64,000 bases of DNA from Bacillota bacterium (GCA_023443625.1 JAEZTQ010000017.1:186001-250000), one strand, 5' to 3'; shown: positions 42,918 through 52,481, numbered from the stretch's first letter. Numbers and translations: made by a program. The notes: generated by a model not told the origin, from the sequence alone.

Positions 42918-44411
42918 ATGGTTATAAAAGTGATCTTTTTAATTATCTTTTTTACAGTCATGATTTTGGTTGGTATATATGCGAGAAAGCATACCAGCAG
43001 CGTGGGTGATTTTGTCTTAGGAGGGAGAGCTGTAGGGCCATGGCTTACTGCCTTTGCTTACGGCACAACTTATTTCTCGGCGGTAGTCTTTGTTGGTTAT
43101 GCAGGACAATTTGGTTGGAAGTATGGTATTTCGGCTACCTGGATTGGTCTTGGTAATGCCTTGATTGGAAGTTTGCTTGCTTGGGTAATCCTAGGTCGAA
43201 GAACACGATTGATGTCACAACATCTAAAATCAACGACCATGCCGGATTTTTTTGGCAGTAGGTTTCAGAGTAAGTCCCTTCGCATCGTAGCTGCCGCTAT
43301 ATCCTTTATCTTTTTGGTGCCTTATACAGCCTCTGTTTATAATGGCTTATCCAGATTATTTGGAATGGCTTTCGATATTCCTTACTGGGTATGTGTATTA
43401 GCCATGGCTATACTTACTGGTGTATATGTAATACTTGGTGGATACATGGCGACAGCAATCAACGATCTGATACAAGGTATTATTATGCTGGTGGGGATTG
43501 TTGCAGTAATTGCCTCTATCTTGGGTAAGAATGGTGGTTTTATGGCAGCCATTTCGGATATGGCACAATTAGTCTCTGATAATCCAGCAACTCAGGGACA
43601 ACCCGGTGCTTTTGTTTCCTTCTTTGGACCGGACCCATTGAACCTATTGGGTGTTATAATTCTTACTTCCCTTGGAACCTGGGGATTACCTCAGATGGTA
43701 CATAAGTTTTACGCAATAAAGAATGAAAAAGCTATCCGTTCAGGTACTATAATCTCTACTATATTTGCAATCATTATCTCTGCGGGCTGCTATTTCCTTG
43801 GTGGTTTTTCAAGATTATATGATGGAGAAGCCATCCGTTCAGGAGAGGGAAGTGTAATCTATGATGCCATTGTACCTCATATGCTTTCCACCTTATCCGA
43901 TGTGTTGGTTGGCATCGTTGTAGTGCTGGTATTATCAGCATCTATGTCAACACTTGCTTCTCTGGTTATGACCTCTAGTTCCACTTTGACTTTAGACTTT
44001 ATTAAAGGTAATATAGTGAAAAGCATGAGTGAGAAGAAGCAAATATTAACCATGAGAATCTTAATTGTTGTGTTTATTGTTATCTCAGTTGTGCTTGCCC
44101 TAAAACCTCCTGCATTTATTCCACAGCTTATGGCAATCTCTTGGGGAGCCTTAGCGGGATCCTTCCTGGCACCATTCTTATATGGCCTATATTGGAAGGG
44201 CGTTACGAAAGCGGCTTGTTGGGTGAGTTTTATTGCAGGTGTAGGGATTACTGTATCCAACCTTTTCTTAAAGTTTATAGCTTCACCGATTAATGCCGGT
44301 GCTTTGGCAATGGTGGCAGGATTAGTACTTGTTCCCCTTGTAAGTTTACTTACACCAAAGCTTGGTAAGGAGAAGGTTGAAATGATCTTTTCATGCTATG
44401 AGGAAAGCTAA
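42918..44411 (+). CDS. Sodium:solute symporter family protein
   Basis: The protein of about 497 residues has about 13 hydrophobic segments, with FVLGGRAVGPWLTAFAYGTTYFSA near the N-terminus and the SSS signature region GTWGLPQMVHKFYAIKNEKA near residue 265. It should import an organic solute with sodium. GGTGGAG before ATG 42918 is a better start than an ATG 36 bases upstream. Its position before the aryl-CoA ligase and indolepyruvate oxidoreductase genes suggests an aromatic acid or amino acid substrate, but it could equally be PutP-like. Confidence 0.88.
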   Translation: MVIKVIFLIIFFTVMILVGIYARKHTSSVGDFVLGGRAVGPWLTAFAYGTTYFSAVVFVGYAGQFGWKYGISATWIGLGNALIGSLLAWVILGRRTRLMSQHLKSTTMPDFFGSRFQSKSLRIVAAAISFIFLVPYTASVYNGLSRLFGMAFDIPYWVCVLAMAILTGVYVILGGYMATAINDLIQGIIMLVGIVAVIASILGKNGGFMAAISDMAQLVSDNPATQGQPGAFVSFFGPDPLNLLGVIILTSLGTWGLPQMVHKFYAIKNEKAIRSGTIISTIFAIIISAGCYFLGGFSRLYDGEAIRSGEGSVIYDAIVPHMLSTLSDVLVGIVVVLVLSASMSTLASLVMTSSSTLTLDFIKGNIVKSMSEKKQILTMRILIVVFIVISVVLALKPPAFIPQLMAISWGALAGSFLAPFLYGLYWKGVTKAACWVSFIAGVGITVSNLFLKFIASPINAGALAMVAGLVLVPLVSLLTPKLGKEKVEMIFSCYEES

Positions 44412-44616
44412 GCTAATAGATCAACCAGTGGGGAATAAAATTTAGATAGATTAATTGGGTGCTAAGAAGCTGAATTACAGGAGATATATGCCTGTGAGAC
44501 GGCTTCTATTAGTGCGTTATATGAACAATTATATAAAGAAGATAATTGCTCTTATGGATACTAAGATATAGGATCAATAGGATTAACAAAATATAGTTGA
44601 GTATAAGGAGGTTCTT

Positions 44617-45927
44617 ATGATTTGGGCAAAGGAAGAAGCACTATCAAGAAGTGAGATGGAAAAGTTACAGCTTCACAGACTGCAGGAGACGGTGAGGCGA
44701 GTGTACGAGAAAGTACCTTCTTACAGAAAGAAGATGGAGGAAGCGGGAGTCTGTCCACAGGATATCAAAAGTCTGCGGGATTTACAACGTCTTCCCTTTA
44801 CGAATAAACAGGACTTAAGAGATAACTATCCCTTTGGATTATTCACTGTACCCAAGAAGGAGCTAGTACGAATTCATGCTTCTTCAGGAACTACAGGCAA
44901 GCCAACGGTTGTAGGGTATACGAGAAAAGACATGGAGACTTGGACAGAATGTGTAACTAGGATTGCTGTCCTTGGTGGTGCCTCCAAAGAGGATGTGGCA
45001 CAAATTTGTTTTGGTTATGGAATGTTCACAGGAGCTTTAGGTTTACACTACGGTCTTGAGAATCTAGGGGCTGCTGTAGCGCCTACTTCCTCAGGAAATA
45101 CCCAAAAACAAATTATGTACATGCAGGATTTTGAGACAACCTTACTTGTAGCTACCCCTTCCTATGCATTACATATAGGTGAAGTCGTACGACAGATGGA
45201 CTTAGACCCCGCTAAGGATTTGAAATTGAGGATTGGATTATTTGGTGGAGAAGGTATGACAGAGCCTATGCGGGAAGAAATGTACAAATTATGGGGCTCT
45301 GACATGAAGGTTACCCAAAATTATGGAATGAGTGAGCTCATTGGGCCTGGAGTTTCTGGTGAATGTCTTGAGCTTTGTGGAATGCACATTAATGAAGATC
45401 ATTTTATACCGGAAATCATTGATCCCGATACAGGAGAGGTATTACCGCCAGGAGAGAAAGGTGAGCTAGTAATATCCTGCGTTACCAAGGAAGCCCTACC
45501 GCTGATCCGCTATAGAACGAAGGATATCTCCAGGCTTATGTATGAACCATGTAAATGTGGACGAACTACAGTGAGAATGGAGAACCTCTCTGGTCGTTCT
45601 GATGATATGTTAATCATCCGTGGAGTGAATGTATTTCCCACCCAGATTGAAGAAGTATTACTTAAAGTTCCAGAGATAGGAGCTCATTATGAAATTATAG
45701 TGGATCGGAAAAATCATCTGGATTGCATGGAAATAAAGGTAGAATTGTCAGATGAATCTCTGCTGGATTCTTATGCAAGACTTGGGGAGTTGGAAAATAA
45801 AATAAAATCCAGCCTGAGGGTTGTATTAGGGATTGATGCTGTGATAAAATTAGTTGCACCTAGAAGTTTACAACGCTTTGAAGGAAAAGCCAGAAGGGTT
45901 ACTGATTTACGAAAAGCCTTATCTTAG
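44617..45927 (+). CDS. paaK: Phenylacetate-CoA ligase, copy 1
   Basis: The 436-residue protein has the AMP-binding motif [17 protein letters not shown] near residue 88, YGMSELIGPGVSGEC, and the C-terminal [21 protein letters not shown]. This pattern fits PaaK-type aryl-CoA ligases. Together with IorAB, it can convert arylacetyl-CoA to the free acid with ATP formation in amino-acid-fermenting anaerobes. A strong AAGGAGG site is present. A second copy lies at 48.8 kb. Confidence 0.93.
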   Translation: MIWAKEEALSRSEMEKLQLHRLQETVRRVYEKVPSYRKKMEEAGVCPQDIKSLRDLQRLPFTNKQDLRDNYPFGLFTVPKKELVRIHASSGTTGKPTVVGYTRKDMETWTECVTRIAVLGGASKEDVAQICFGYGMFTGALGLHYGLENLGAAVAPTSSGNTQKQIMYMQDFETTLLVATPSYALHIGEVVRQMDLDPAKDLKLRIGLFGGEGMTEPMREEMYKLWGSDMKVTQNYGMSELIGPGVSGECLELCGMHINEDHFIPEIIDPDTGEVLPPGEKGELVISCVTKEALPLIRYRTKDISRLMYEPCKCGRTTVRMENLSGRSDDMLIIRGVNVFPTQIEEVLLKVPEIGAHYEIIVDRKNHLDCMEIKVELSDESLLDSYARLGELENKIKSSLRVVLGIDAVIKLVAPRSLQRFEGKARRVTDLRKALS

Positions 45928-46002
45928 TGGTTTTACATTTACTATTAATGGCTTTTTAGATCCTTCAAAGTACTTTATACATAGGAAAGGAGTTTTACAT
46001 AA

Positions 46003-47745
46003 ATGGCACAGAAAGTAATTATGCTTGGAAATGAAGCTTTTGCACGAGGGGCATATGAAGCAGGCTGTAAAGTCTCTGCTGCATACCCGGGAACCCCTAG
46101 TACAGAAATAAGTGAACATATTGTTAAATATGATGAAATTTACAGTGAATGGTCACCCAACGAGAAAGTAGCAATGGAGGTGGCAATTGGAGCGTCCATC
46201 AGCGGTGTTAGAGCCCTTGCTTCCATGAAGCATGTGGGATTAAATGTGGCTGCCGATCCCTTATTTACAGTATCCTATATCGGAGTAACTGGCGGTCTTG
46301 TAGCTATTATTGCAGATGATCCAGGACTTTATAGCTCACAAAATGAGCAGGATACTAGAGCAGTAGCAAGAGCGGCCAAAGTTCCAGTGCTAGAACCCTC
46401 CGATAGCCAGGAAGCCAAAGAGTATGTGAAATTTGCTTTTGAGCTATCTGAGAAATATGATACACCGGTGATTGTAAGAGCGACAACAAGATTATCCCAT
46501 TCCCAGGGAATGGTGGAATTGAATGATAGAATTGAAATAGAAGACAAAACCTATGTAAGGAATATTGCTAAGAATGTTATGATGCCGGGTAATGCAAAGG
46601 GACGTCATCTGGTAGTGGAAAGCAGGGAAAATGCTATGGCTGAGGATGGCTGTAATTTCCCCATTAATCAGGTGGAGTATCAAGATAAAAAGATTGGTTT
46701 TATCACATCAGGTATCCCTTATCACTATGTAAAAGAGGCATTTCCAGAGGCATCCGTGCTAAAGCTTGGTCTTGTAAATCCCCTTCCTAAGAAGCTAATT
46801 GAAGAATTTGCTTCCCAGGTTGAGAAATTATATATTGTAGAGGAATTAGATCCCATTATTGAAGAACAGGTAAAATCCTGGGGCATCAAGGCAATTGGTA
46901 AGGAGTTATTAACGGTTCAGGGAGAGTATTCCGCAAATCTTCTTAAAAAAGCCATCGGTGGGGAGCAGATATATACCACGCCAGCAGCGCAAGTTCCAAA
47001 TCGTCCTCCTATCCTATGTCCAGGTTGCCCTCATAGAAGTATCTATGCAATATTAAACAAATTAAAAATTCATGCAGCAGGTGATATTGGTTGCTATACC
47101 CTTGGAGCAGTGGCTCCTCTTAGTGTTGTAGATACCACAGTCTGTATGGGTGCTAGTATCTCCTCACTTCACGGAATTGAAAAGGCAAAAGGTAAGGATT
47201 TCATCAAAAATTGGGTTGCTGTAATCGGTGATTCCACCTTTATGCATACTGGAATTAATTCCCTGATCAACATGGTTTATAACAATGGTACCGGCACGGT
47301 TATGATTCTTGATAACTCAACCACAGGTATGACAGGACATCAAGATCATGCAGCTACGGGCAAAACCTTAAAAGGGGAGCCTGCCTATGCCGTTGATATG
47401 GCTAGCCTATGTAGAGCAGTAGGTGTCAAGCATGTGTATGAAATCAATGCCTTTGATACAGTGGAATTGGAAAAAACCATTAAAGAATCAGTAGCATTGG
47501 AAGAAGTGGTGGTCATTATAACAAAAGCACCCTGCGTATTACTGGATAAATCAGCAGTTACAAAGCAATATGCCATTGATGTAGAAGTCTGTAAGAAATG
47601 TCAGATGTGTATGAAGCCAGGATGTCCTGCAATTACAAAGAATGAAAATGGAACAATTACAATAAATGATACCATGTGTAATGGTTGCGGTCTATGTTAT
47701 ACCACTTGTAAATTTGGCGCAATCAAACCGGTTCAGTTACGATAA
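46003..47745 (+). CDS. iorA: Indolepyruvate:ferredoxin oxidoreductase alpha subunit
   Basis: The 580-residue protein has the pyruvate-oxidoreductase-like front (GNEAFARGAYEAGCKVSAAYPGTPSTE), a TPP domain (GDIGCYTLG, MGASISSLHGIEKA, GDSTFMHTGINSL), and a C-terminal ferredoxin domain with two 4Fe-4S motifs (CKKCQMCMKPGC and CNGCGLCYTTC). It oxidises aryl pyruvates to aryl-acetyl-CoA and reduces ferredoxin. The beta subunit follows after 11 bases. Confidence 0.96.
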   Translation: MAQKVIMLGNEAFARGAYEAGCKVSAAYPGTPSTEISEHIVKYDEIYSEWSPNEKVAMEVAIGASISGVRALASMKHVGLNVAADPLFTVSYIGVTGGLVAIIADDPGLYSSQNEQDTRAVARAAKVPVLEPSDSQEAKEYVKFAFELSEKYDTPVIVRATTRLSHSQGMVELNDRIEIEDKTYVRNIAKNVMMPGNAKGRHLVVESRENAMAEDGCNFPINQVEYQDKKIGFITSGIPYHYVKEAFPEASVLKLGLVNPLPKKLIEEFASQVEKLYIVEELDPIIEEQVKSWGIKAIGKELLTVQGEYSANLLKKAIGGEQIYTTPAAQVPNRPPILCPGCPHRSIYAILNKLKIHAAGDIGCYTLGAVAPLSVVDTTVCMGASISSLHGIEKAKGKDFIKNWVAVIGDSTFMHTGINSLINMVYNNGTGTVMILDNSTTGMTGHQDHAATGKTLKGEPAYAVDMASLCRAVGVKHVYEINAFDTVELEKTIKESVALEEVVVIITKAPCVLLDKSAVTKQYAIDVEVCKKCQMCMKPGCPAITKNENGTITINDTMCNGCGLCYTTCKFGAIKPVQLR

Positions 47746-47756
47746 GGAGGATTACC

Positions 47757-48329
47757 ATGGAGACGAAGAATATTATGATTGTAGGTGTAGGCGGACAAGG
47801 AACCTTGCTTACCAGCAGAATTTTAGGGGCCTTAACTATACACGCAGGCTATGATGTAAAATTATCCGAGGTTCACGGAATGGCACAAAGAGGCGGAAGT
47901 GTAGTAACCTTTGTTAGATATGGAGATAAGGTAAATGAACCCATTGTTGAAGAAGGTCAAGCAGATGTATTAATTGCTTTTGAACGACTAGAGGCCCTTA
48001 GATATGCTCATTTCTTAAAAAAGGGCGGAGCTATTGTAGTGAATGATCAGAGAATTGATCCTATGCCAGTAGTCATTGGAGCTGCCAAATATCCTGATAA
48101 TATAATAGAAGATTTGGGAAAAAACCATCGTATTTTTAAGGTTGATGCTATGGAAGAAGCAAAGAAACTTGGCAATAGTAGGATATTTAATGTAATTGTA
48201 CTTGGAGTTGCTGCTCAGCATATGAATTTCAGTAAGGAAGACTGGCTCACTGTAATTGAGAATACCGTTCCTTCTAAGACTGTGGAGATCAATAAGAAAG
48301 CATTTGAGGTAGGCTTTAATCTTAAATAA
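47757..48329 (+). CDS. iorB: Indolepyruvate:ferredoxin oxidoreductase beta subunit
   Basis: The 190-residue protein contains IMIVGVGGQGTLLTSRILG at the N-terminus and EVHGMAQRGGSVVTFVRYG, the typical gamma-type domain pattern of IorB. It pairs with the alpha subunit encoded upstream. AAGGAGG precedes the ATG. Confidence 0.95.
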   Translation: METKNIMIVGVGGQGTLLTSRILGALTIHAGYDVKLSEVHGMAQRGGSVVTFVRYGDKVNEPIVEEGQADVLIAFERLEALRYAHFLKKGGAIVVNDQRIDPMPVVIGAAKYPDNIIEDLGKNHRIFKVDAMEEAKKLGNSRIFNVIVLGVAAQHMNFSKEDWLTVIENTVPSKTVEINKKAFEVGFNLK

Positions 48330-48378
48330 ATTGCTGAGAAGCTAATTACCTATTATAAACATAAAAGGGGGTTTTATA

Positions 48379-48804
48379 ATGATCAGGCAGTTATCCGTAT
48401 TTGTACAAAATGAAATAGGCAGTTTGGCTGGGGTGACAACAGTTTTAAAAAACAACTTAATCAATTTAAGAGCCATTGCATCCTTTGATACTCCGGAATT
48501 TGCCATACTTCGAATTGTTGTTGATCAACCGGAGAGAGCAAAAGAGCTGTTAACAGCCAGTGGCTTTGCTGTTAAGATGACAGAAGCTGTGGCAATAGAA
48601 CTTGAAGATAAGCCCGGGGCTCTTGATTCAATGCTACATGTGATTGCAGAAGCGAAATTAGGGATAAACTATATTTATTCCATTGTCTTACGTAATGGTA
48701 AAACCCCGCTTATGATTCTTAATACAGATAATTTGGAGAAAACCACAATTGTATTAAAAAGCAATGGATATATTGTAGCAGAACAGGAGGACTTGATATC
48801 ATGA
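48379..48804 (+). CDS. Tandem ACT-domain protein, copy 1
   Basis: The 141-residue protein has two ACT domains: [21 protein letters not shown] and [23 protein letters not shown] pairs bind amino acids. It overlaps the second paaK gene (ATGA), so it is likely an amino-acid sensor or regulator for aryl-amino-acid breakdown. A similar protein is encoded at 50.4 kb. Confidence 0.9.
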   Translation: MIRQLSVFVQNEIGSLAGVTTVLKNNLINLRAIASFDTPEFAILRIVVDQPERAKELLTASGFAVKMTEAVAIELEDKPGALDSMLHVIAEAKLGINYIYSIVLRNGKTPLMILNTDNLEKTTIVLKSNGYIVAEQEDLIS

Positions 48805-50099
48805 TTTGGAATGAGGCAAAGGAATGTATGAGCAGGGATGAGATACATGTTCTCCAAAGTGCCAGGTTAAAGAAGATGGTCAGCCGTGTATATCATAATG
48901 TTGAGTTTTATCGAAAGAAAATGCAGCAGATGGGTATAGAACCCGGAGATATTAACACCATCGATGATATTAATAAACTTCCTTTTACCACAAAGAATGA
49001 CTTACGAGATAATTATCCCTTTGGATTGTTTGCAGTTCCTCAATCTGAGGTAGTAAGAATTCATGCATCCTCCGGTACTACAGGAAAAGCTACAGTAGTA
49101 GGTTACACCCGCAAGGATATAGATCTTTGGCAGGAATGTGTAGCCAGAGTGCTAGCAATGGCGGGAGTAGGGCCTCTGGATAAGATACAGGTGGCTTATG
49201 GTTACGGCTTATTTACAGGAGGTTTAGGACTTCATTATGGAGCAGAAAATCTTGGGGCTACGGTTATTCCTATGTCCACAGGCAATACACAGAAGCTTAT
49301 AACCATGATGCAGGATTTTGGAGCTACGGCCATTGCCTGTACACCTTCCTACTTATTACATATCGCTGAGACCTTAGAGGAAGCTGGACAAATAGGTAAT
49401 ATTAAGTTAAAAGCTGCTATCTGTGGTGCTGAACCATGGACAGATAATATGAGAAAACAGATTGAAGAAAAGCTACATTTAAATGCTTATGACATCTATG
49501 GTTTAAGCGAAATACTTGGGCCAGGTGTAGCAGCTGACTGTGAGTATCATCAAGGTCTTCATGTATATGAGGATCATTTTGTACCGGAGATTATTGATCC
49601 CAATACCTTGGAACCCGTCAAAGAGGGAGAGGTAGGAGAGCTTGTATTTACTACTTTGACAAAGGAAGCCATCCCCTTGTTCCGTTATCGTACCAAGGAT
49701 TTAACTAGCATCACCTATGATAAATGTGAATGTGGAAGAACAATGGCCCGTATCAGTCGCTTTAAAGGCCGCTCTGATGATATGCTTATTATCCGTGGCG
49801 TTAATGTATTTCCTTCTCAGGTTGAGGCAGCCTTACTTGAGATAGGAGAAACAAGTCCTCACTATATGCTGATCGTAGATCGTATCAATAACTTGGATAT
49901 ATTAGAGGTTCAGGTAGAGGTAGAAGAGCGTTTCTTCTCAGATGAGATTAAACAATTAGAGAACTTGACCAAAAAAATCACCCATATACTTCAGTCAGCT
50001 TTAGGACTCTCTGTAAAGGTAAAACTAGTAGAGCCTAAGACCATACAAAGGAGTGAAGGGAAAGCCAAGAGGGTAATTGACAAGAGACAATTGCTATAA
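48801..50099 (+). CDS. paaK: Phenylacetate-CoA ligase, copy 2
   Basis: The 432-residue protein is a close paralogue of the ligase at 44.6 kb, with [33 protein letters not shown] and [18 protein letters not shown]. It is coupled to the ACT gene upstream. The last codons (DKRQLL and stop) form the first part of a 103-base tandem repeat that continues beyond the gene. Two ligases around one IorAB may differ in aryl specificity (phenyl, hydroxyphenyl or indolyl). Confidence 0.93.
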   Translation: MIWNEAKECMSRDEIHVLQSARLKKMVSRVYHNVEFYRKKMQQMGIEPGDINTIDDINKLPFTTKNDLRDNYPFGLFAVPQSEVVRIHASSGTTGKATVVGYTRKDIDLWQECVARVLAMAGVGPLDKIQVAYGYGLFTGGLGLHYGAENLGATVIPMSTGNTQKLITMMQDFGATAIACTPSYLLHIAETLEEAGQIGNIKLKAAICGAEPWTDNMRKQIEEKLHLNAYDIYGLSEILGPGVAADCEYHQGLHVYEDHFVPEIIDPNTLEPVKEGEVGELVFTTLTKEAIPLFRYRTKDLTSITYDKCECGRTMARISRFKGRSDDMLIIRGVNVFPSQVEAALLEIGETSPHYMLIVDRINNLDILEVQVEVEERFFSDEIKQLENLTKKITHILQSALGLSVKVKLVEPKTIQRSEGKAKRVIDKRQLL

Positions 50100-50326
50100 T
50101 TAATGTACCCTCTTGGCTCCGCCAAGAGAGTAACCAAGAGAATGTACTAAAACAAGTGAAGCAGTAAAGCACTCTTGGTTAGACAAGAGACAATTGCTAT
50201 AATTAATGTACCCTCTTGGCTCCGCCAAGAGAGTAACCAAGAGAATGTACTAAAACAAGTGAAACAGTAAAGCACTCTTGGTTAGACAAGAGACAATTGA
50301 TATAATTCAAGAGACAATTGATATAA
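50081..50326 (+). repeat. 103-bp tandem repeat with internal palindromes
   Basis: CAAGAGACAATTG starts at 50081, 50184 and 50287, a period of exactly 103 bases; two full copies differ by about one base, and a third start is followed by a 21-base partial at 50308. Each unit holds CTCTTGGC-TCC-GCCAAGAG (a perfect 8-bp hairpin) and the outward pair AACCAAGAG / CTCTTGGTT. The first copy starts inside the paaK 3' end. There is no T run after the hairpins. Confidence 0.9.
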
Positions 50327-50373
50327 AATATATTTTAATGGCATATGATTTATTAAGAAGAAGGAGGGGGACT

Positions 50374-50820
50374 ATGGTTATTAAGCAATTATCAGTGTTT
50401 ATTGAGAATAGAGAAGGTAGATTAGAACGTGTAACAGAGGCTCTGAAAGAACGTAATATTAATATAGCATCCTTTAGTCTGGCAGATACCTCTGAATATG
50501 GCTTACTCAGAATGATTGTATCCGACCCGGAGGAAGGAAAGAAGGTTCTCAAGGAAGAAGGCTTTTCTGCAACACTAACGGATGTAATTGCTGTGAAAAT
50601 AGCCCAAAAACCCGGGACTTTGCATGAAGTACTCAAAGTACTATTTGATGCAGGTATCAGCGTAGAATACATGTATACTCTTGCAACGGCAGGTGTGGAT
50701 ACTTCTATCATTATGAAGCTATCAGATTTTGAGGCGGCTTTAAGAGCATTAGAAACCAGTAAATATGAAATCTGTGCAGCAAAAGATGCTTATGAACTTA
50801 ATAACTCTGTCGACAAATAA
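50374..50820 (+). CDS. Tandem ACT-domain protein, copy 2
   Basis: The protein of about 148 residues has two ACT domains (KQLSVFIENREGRLERVTEAL and VAVKIAQKPGTLHEVLKVLF-like). AAGGAGGGGG before ATG 50374 fixes the start; an upstream in-frame ATG lies in the repeat. It is a paralogue of the ACT protein at 48.4 kb and lies after the 103-base repeats, so transcription from paaK may be modulated before reaching it. Confidence 0.88.
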   Translation: MVIKQLSVFIENREGRLERVTEALKERNINIASFSLADTSEYGLLRMIVSDPEEGKKVLKEEGFSATLTDVIAVKIAQKPGTLHEVLKVLFDAGISVEYMYTLATAGVDTSIIMKLSDFEAALRALETSKYEICAAKDAYELNNSVDK

Positions 50821-50823
50821 TGT

Positions 50824-50852
50824 TTGACATGTACTTAAAAGAGTGTTATTAT
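50824..50852 (+). promoter_or_regulatory. Strong promoter of the cold-shock gene, with 0A-like boxes in the leader
   Basis: TTGACA (50824-50829), a 17-base spacer and TATTAT (50847-50852) form a near-consensus sigma-A promoter. Just downstream TGTCGAA (50861-50867), the Spo0A core box, and TGTCGAC (50870-50876) lie at the expected start of transcription. Confidence 0.75.
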
Positions 50853-50911
50853 TAATATGTTGTCGAAGATGTCGACAATCTAATTATATTTTCATTTTGG
50901 AGGAATTATAC

Positions 50912-51112
50912 ATGAACAAAGGTACAGTAAAGTGGTTCAACAATCAAAAAGGATTTGGATTTATCTCTGACGAGCAGGGCAACGATGTATTCGTACATTA
51001 CAGTGGTCTTAACATGGACGGCTTCAAGTCTTTAGAAGAAGGCCAAGAAGTTGAGTTCGAAGTGGTTCAGGGAGCAAAGGGTCCTCAGGCAACTAACGTA
51101 GTAAAATTATAA
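50912..51112 (+). CDS. cspA: Cold-shock protein
   Basis: The 66-residue protein has RNP1 and RNP2 motifs (KGFGFISD and DVFVHYSG) after the start [11 protein letters not shown]. It binds single-stranded RNA/DNA as a chaperone. GGAGG precedes ATG 50912; earlier frames would include the leader. A perfect promoter is present upstream and a strong terminator downstream, so it is a single-gene transcript. Confidence 0.97.
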   Translation: MNKGTVKWFNNQKGFGFISDEQGNDVFVHYSGLNMDGFKSLEEGQEVEFEVVQGAKGPQATNVVKL

Positions 51113-51208
51113 TCAATGTTGGGTTTACAGTGTACCTTTTTCTAAACTATAAATTTTAAGATATAAGTTTATAAAGAAATAGCGTTATATTGTTAGAAAC
51201 GATTGATT

Positions 51209-51253
51209 AAAGGTTATCCTTAAGGAATTAGTCCTTGAGGATAACCTTTTTTT
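51209..51253 (+). terminator. Rho-independent terminator of the cold-shock gene
   Basis: AAAGGTTATCC (51209 on) pairs with GGATAACCTTT (to about 51249), followed by T-rich sequence. A few bases on, TTTTATAGGA / TCCTATAAAA (51261-51287) form a second perfect 10-bp inverted repeat, and CACGCAAT / ATTGCGTG (51314-51360) a third. No gene is seen in this 367-base interval. Confidence 0.85.
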
Positions 51254-51406
51254 GTTTTTGTTTTATAGGACGCACTTTCCTATAAAATAAAAAATCACTG
51301 CGTGAAGCATGCGCACGCAATATCCTACGTCAATTTGCACAATCTCTTTATGATTGCGTGATGAAAAATTCTTTTCCTATGGGACACTTTGTTGTTGAAG
51401 TGCTAA

Positions 51407-51454
51407 AAAAATACACACCTGAAGGTTCAGAATGAACATGAGGTGTGTATTTTT
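51407..51454 (-). terminator. Bidirectional terminator after the ECF S-component gene
   Basis: AAAAATACACACCT (51407-51420) pairs perfectly with AGGTGTGTATTTTT (51441-51454); a nested GTTC/GAAC pair lies in the loop. It provides a T run on both strands and ends the minus-strand cobalamin-transport transcript. Confidence 0.8.
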
Positions 51455-51479
51455 CCTATTAATTTTGATTTGGTTCAAG

Positions 51480-51989
51480 CTAATGAGAACTCGACTGGGT
51501 GTTATATTCTTTTTTCATATTTTTCATAACATAGTGAAAGGGTACAAAAACTCCTAAGGCGATACCAAAATTAGAAGCACCGTGTATTAAATCAAAGGGA
51601 ATGCCAGCTACCCAATATGCCATACCAGAGGGAATGCCTCCTGTTATAAAATAAGGAATGGAACACAGGGCTCCAAAGCTTAATCCAAAACCTCCAGAAA
51701 CTATTGCCCATAATAAAGCGGATTGCTGATTTCTTAATAACCTTACAACCAGATATAGAACTGTCCAGACATATAGATAATTAAACCACCATAAGCCTAC
51801 ACCGTAAACTAATCCCTCTACAATAGCGAATACATAGATAATATAAAGGGCTTTTCGACCAAGAACTAGGGTGTATAAAATTATCAGCAAAGATACTAAT
51901 TCAATATTAGGTAGAAAGGCAAGAACTACTTGTACTGTGATCAAAATAGCACTTAACATTCCAATAATTACGATATCTTTAATTTTCAT
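51480..51989 (-). CDS. ECF transporter S component (probable cobalamin or cobinamide)
   Basis: The 169-residue protein has five to six membrane helices, with IVIIGMLSAILITVQVVLAF at the N-terminus and the FGALCSIPYFITGG and GMAYWVAGIPFDLIHGASN segments, typical of substrate-specific S components that share the EcfAAT energy unit. The cobalamin riboswitch upstream and the DUF4430 neighbour suggest a corrinoid substrate. GGAGG precedes its ATG. It ends at a bidirectional terminator. Confidence 0.85.
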   Translation of the reverse strand: MKIKDIVIIGMLSAILITVQVVLAFLPNIELVSLLIILYTLVLGRKALYIIYVFAIVEGLVYGVGLWWFNYLYVWTVLYLVVRLLRNQQSALLWAIVSGGFGLSFGALCSIPYFITGGIPSGMAYWVAGIPFDLIHGASNFGIALGVFVPFHYVMKNMKKEYNTQSSSH

Positions 51990-52009
51990 ATATGCCTCCG
52001 TTTTAATCC

Positions 52010-52423
52010 CTATTCAAAGTCATATCCAACAGTTAGAGTTAATTCATAATGTTCTCCATCAGCAATGGGTGTCATATCAGCTCCGGTAAATACATCTTCA
52101 CCACCCTTGGTTATGCACCACCATTCCTGCTTGCTTTCATCAATAACACGACCAGCTACTTCTGTTATGAGTAAACCATAGTCCCCTTGTGTTCCCTTAA
52201 CGATGTCTATTTCATTGAGAGCTTGTCCAAGATATTCTGCATCTGTTTTAATGGTATACTCTTTATTTTCTTTCTCGGGAATGACAACCTCAACCACAAT
52301 TTTTTTGGAACCTTCAGTAGTTTTGGGCTTTAGTCGAGTATATGCTACTAGCATAACTGCTGCGACTACTATAAGTACTACTAATCCAATTAAAATCTTC
52401 TTTACATCTGTCTTTTTTTTCAT
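52010..52423 (-). CDS. DUF4430 protein, membrane-anchored (transcobalamin-like domain)
   Basis: The 137-residue protein has an N-terminal membrane anchor (residues about 10-28) and then a domain with DAEYLGQALNEI and EWWCITKGGEDVFTGADMTPIADG. This is the DUF4430 pattern, related in shape to the C-terminal domain of transcobalamin and intrinsic factor. It likely binds corrinoid outside the membrane. It is the first gene behind the cobalamin riboswitch and its attenuator. Confidence 0.88.
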   Translation of the reverse strand: MKKKTDVKKILIGLVVLIVVAAVMLVAYTRLKPKTTEGSKKIVVEVVIPEKENKEYTIKTDAEYLGQALNEIDIVKGTQGDYGLLITEVAGRVIDESKQEWWCITKGGEDVFTGADMTPIADGEHYELTLTVGYDFE

Positions 52424-52444
52424 TATTCTCTCCTTTGCAGTAAT

Positions 52445-52481
52445 AAAAAAAGTCCTCTACCCACAAATAGGAAAAAAGGAC
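52445..52481 (-). terminator. Attenuator terminator between the riboswitch and DUF4430 gene
   Basis: On the minus strand GTCCT (52481-52477) pairs with AGGAC (52456-52452), and seven T follow (52451-52445). It lies between the aptamer and the first start codon, so it is likely the expression platform. Confidence 0.65.

Noticed and set aside
50081..50326. CRISPR-like array from repeated sequence
   Set aside because: The unit is 103 bases, repeats are contiguous without spacers, only two full copies exist, and no cas genes are present.
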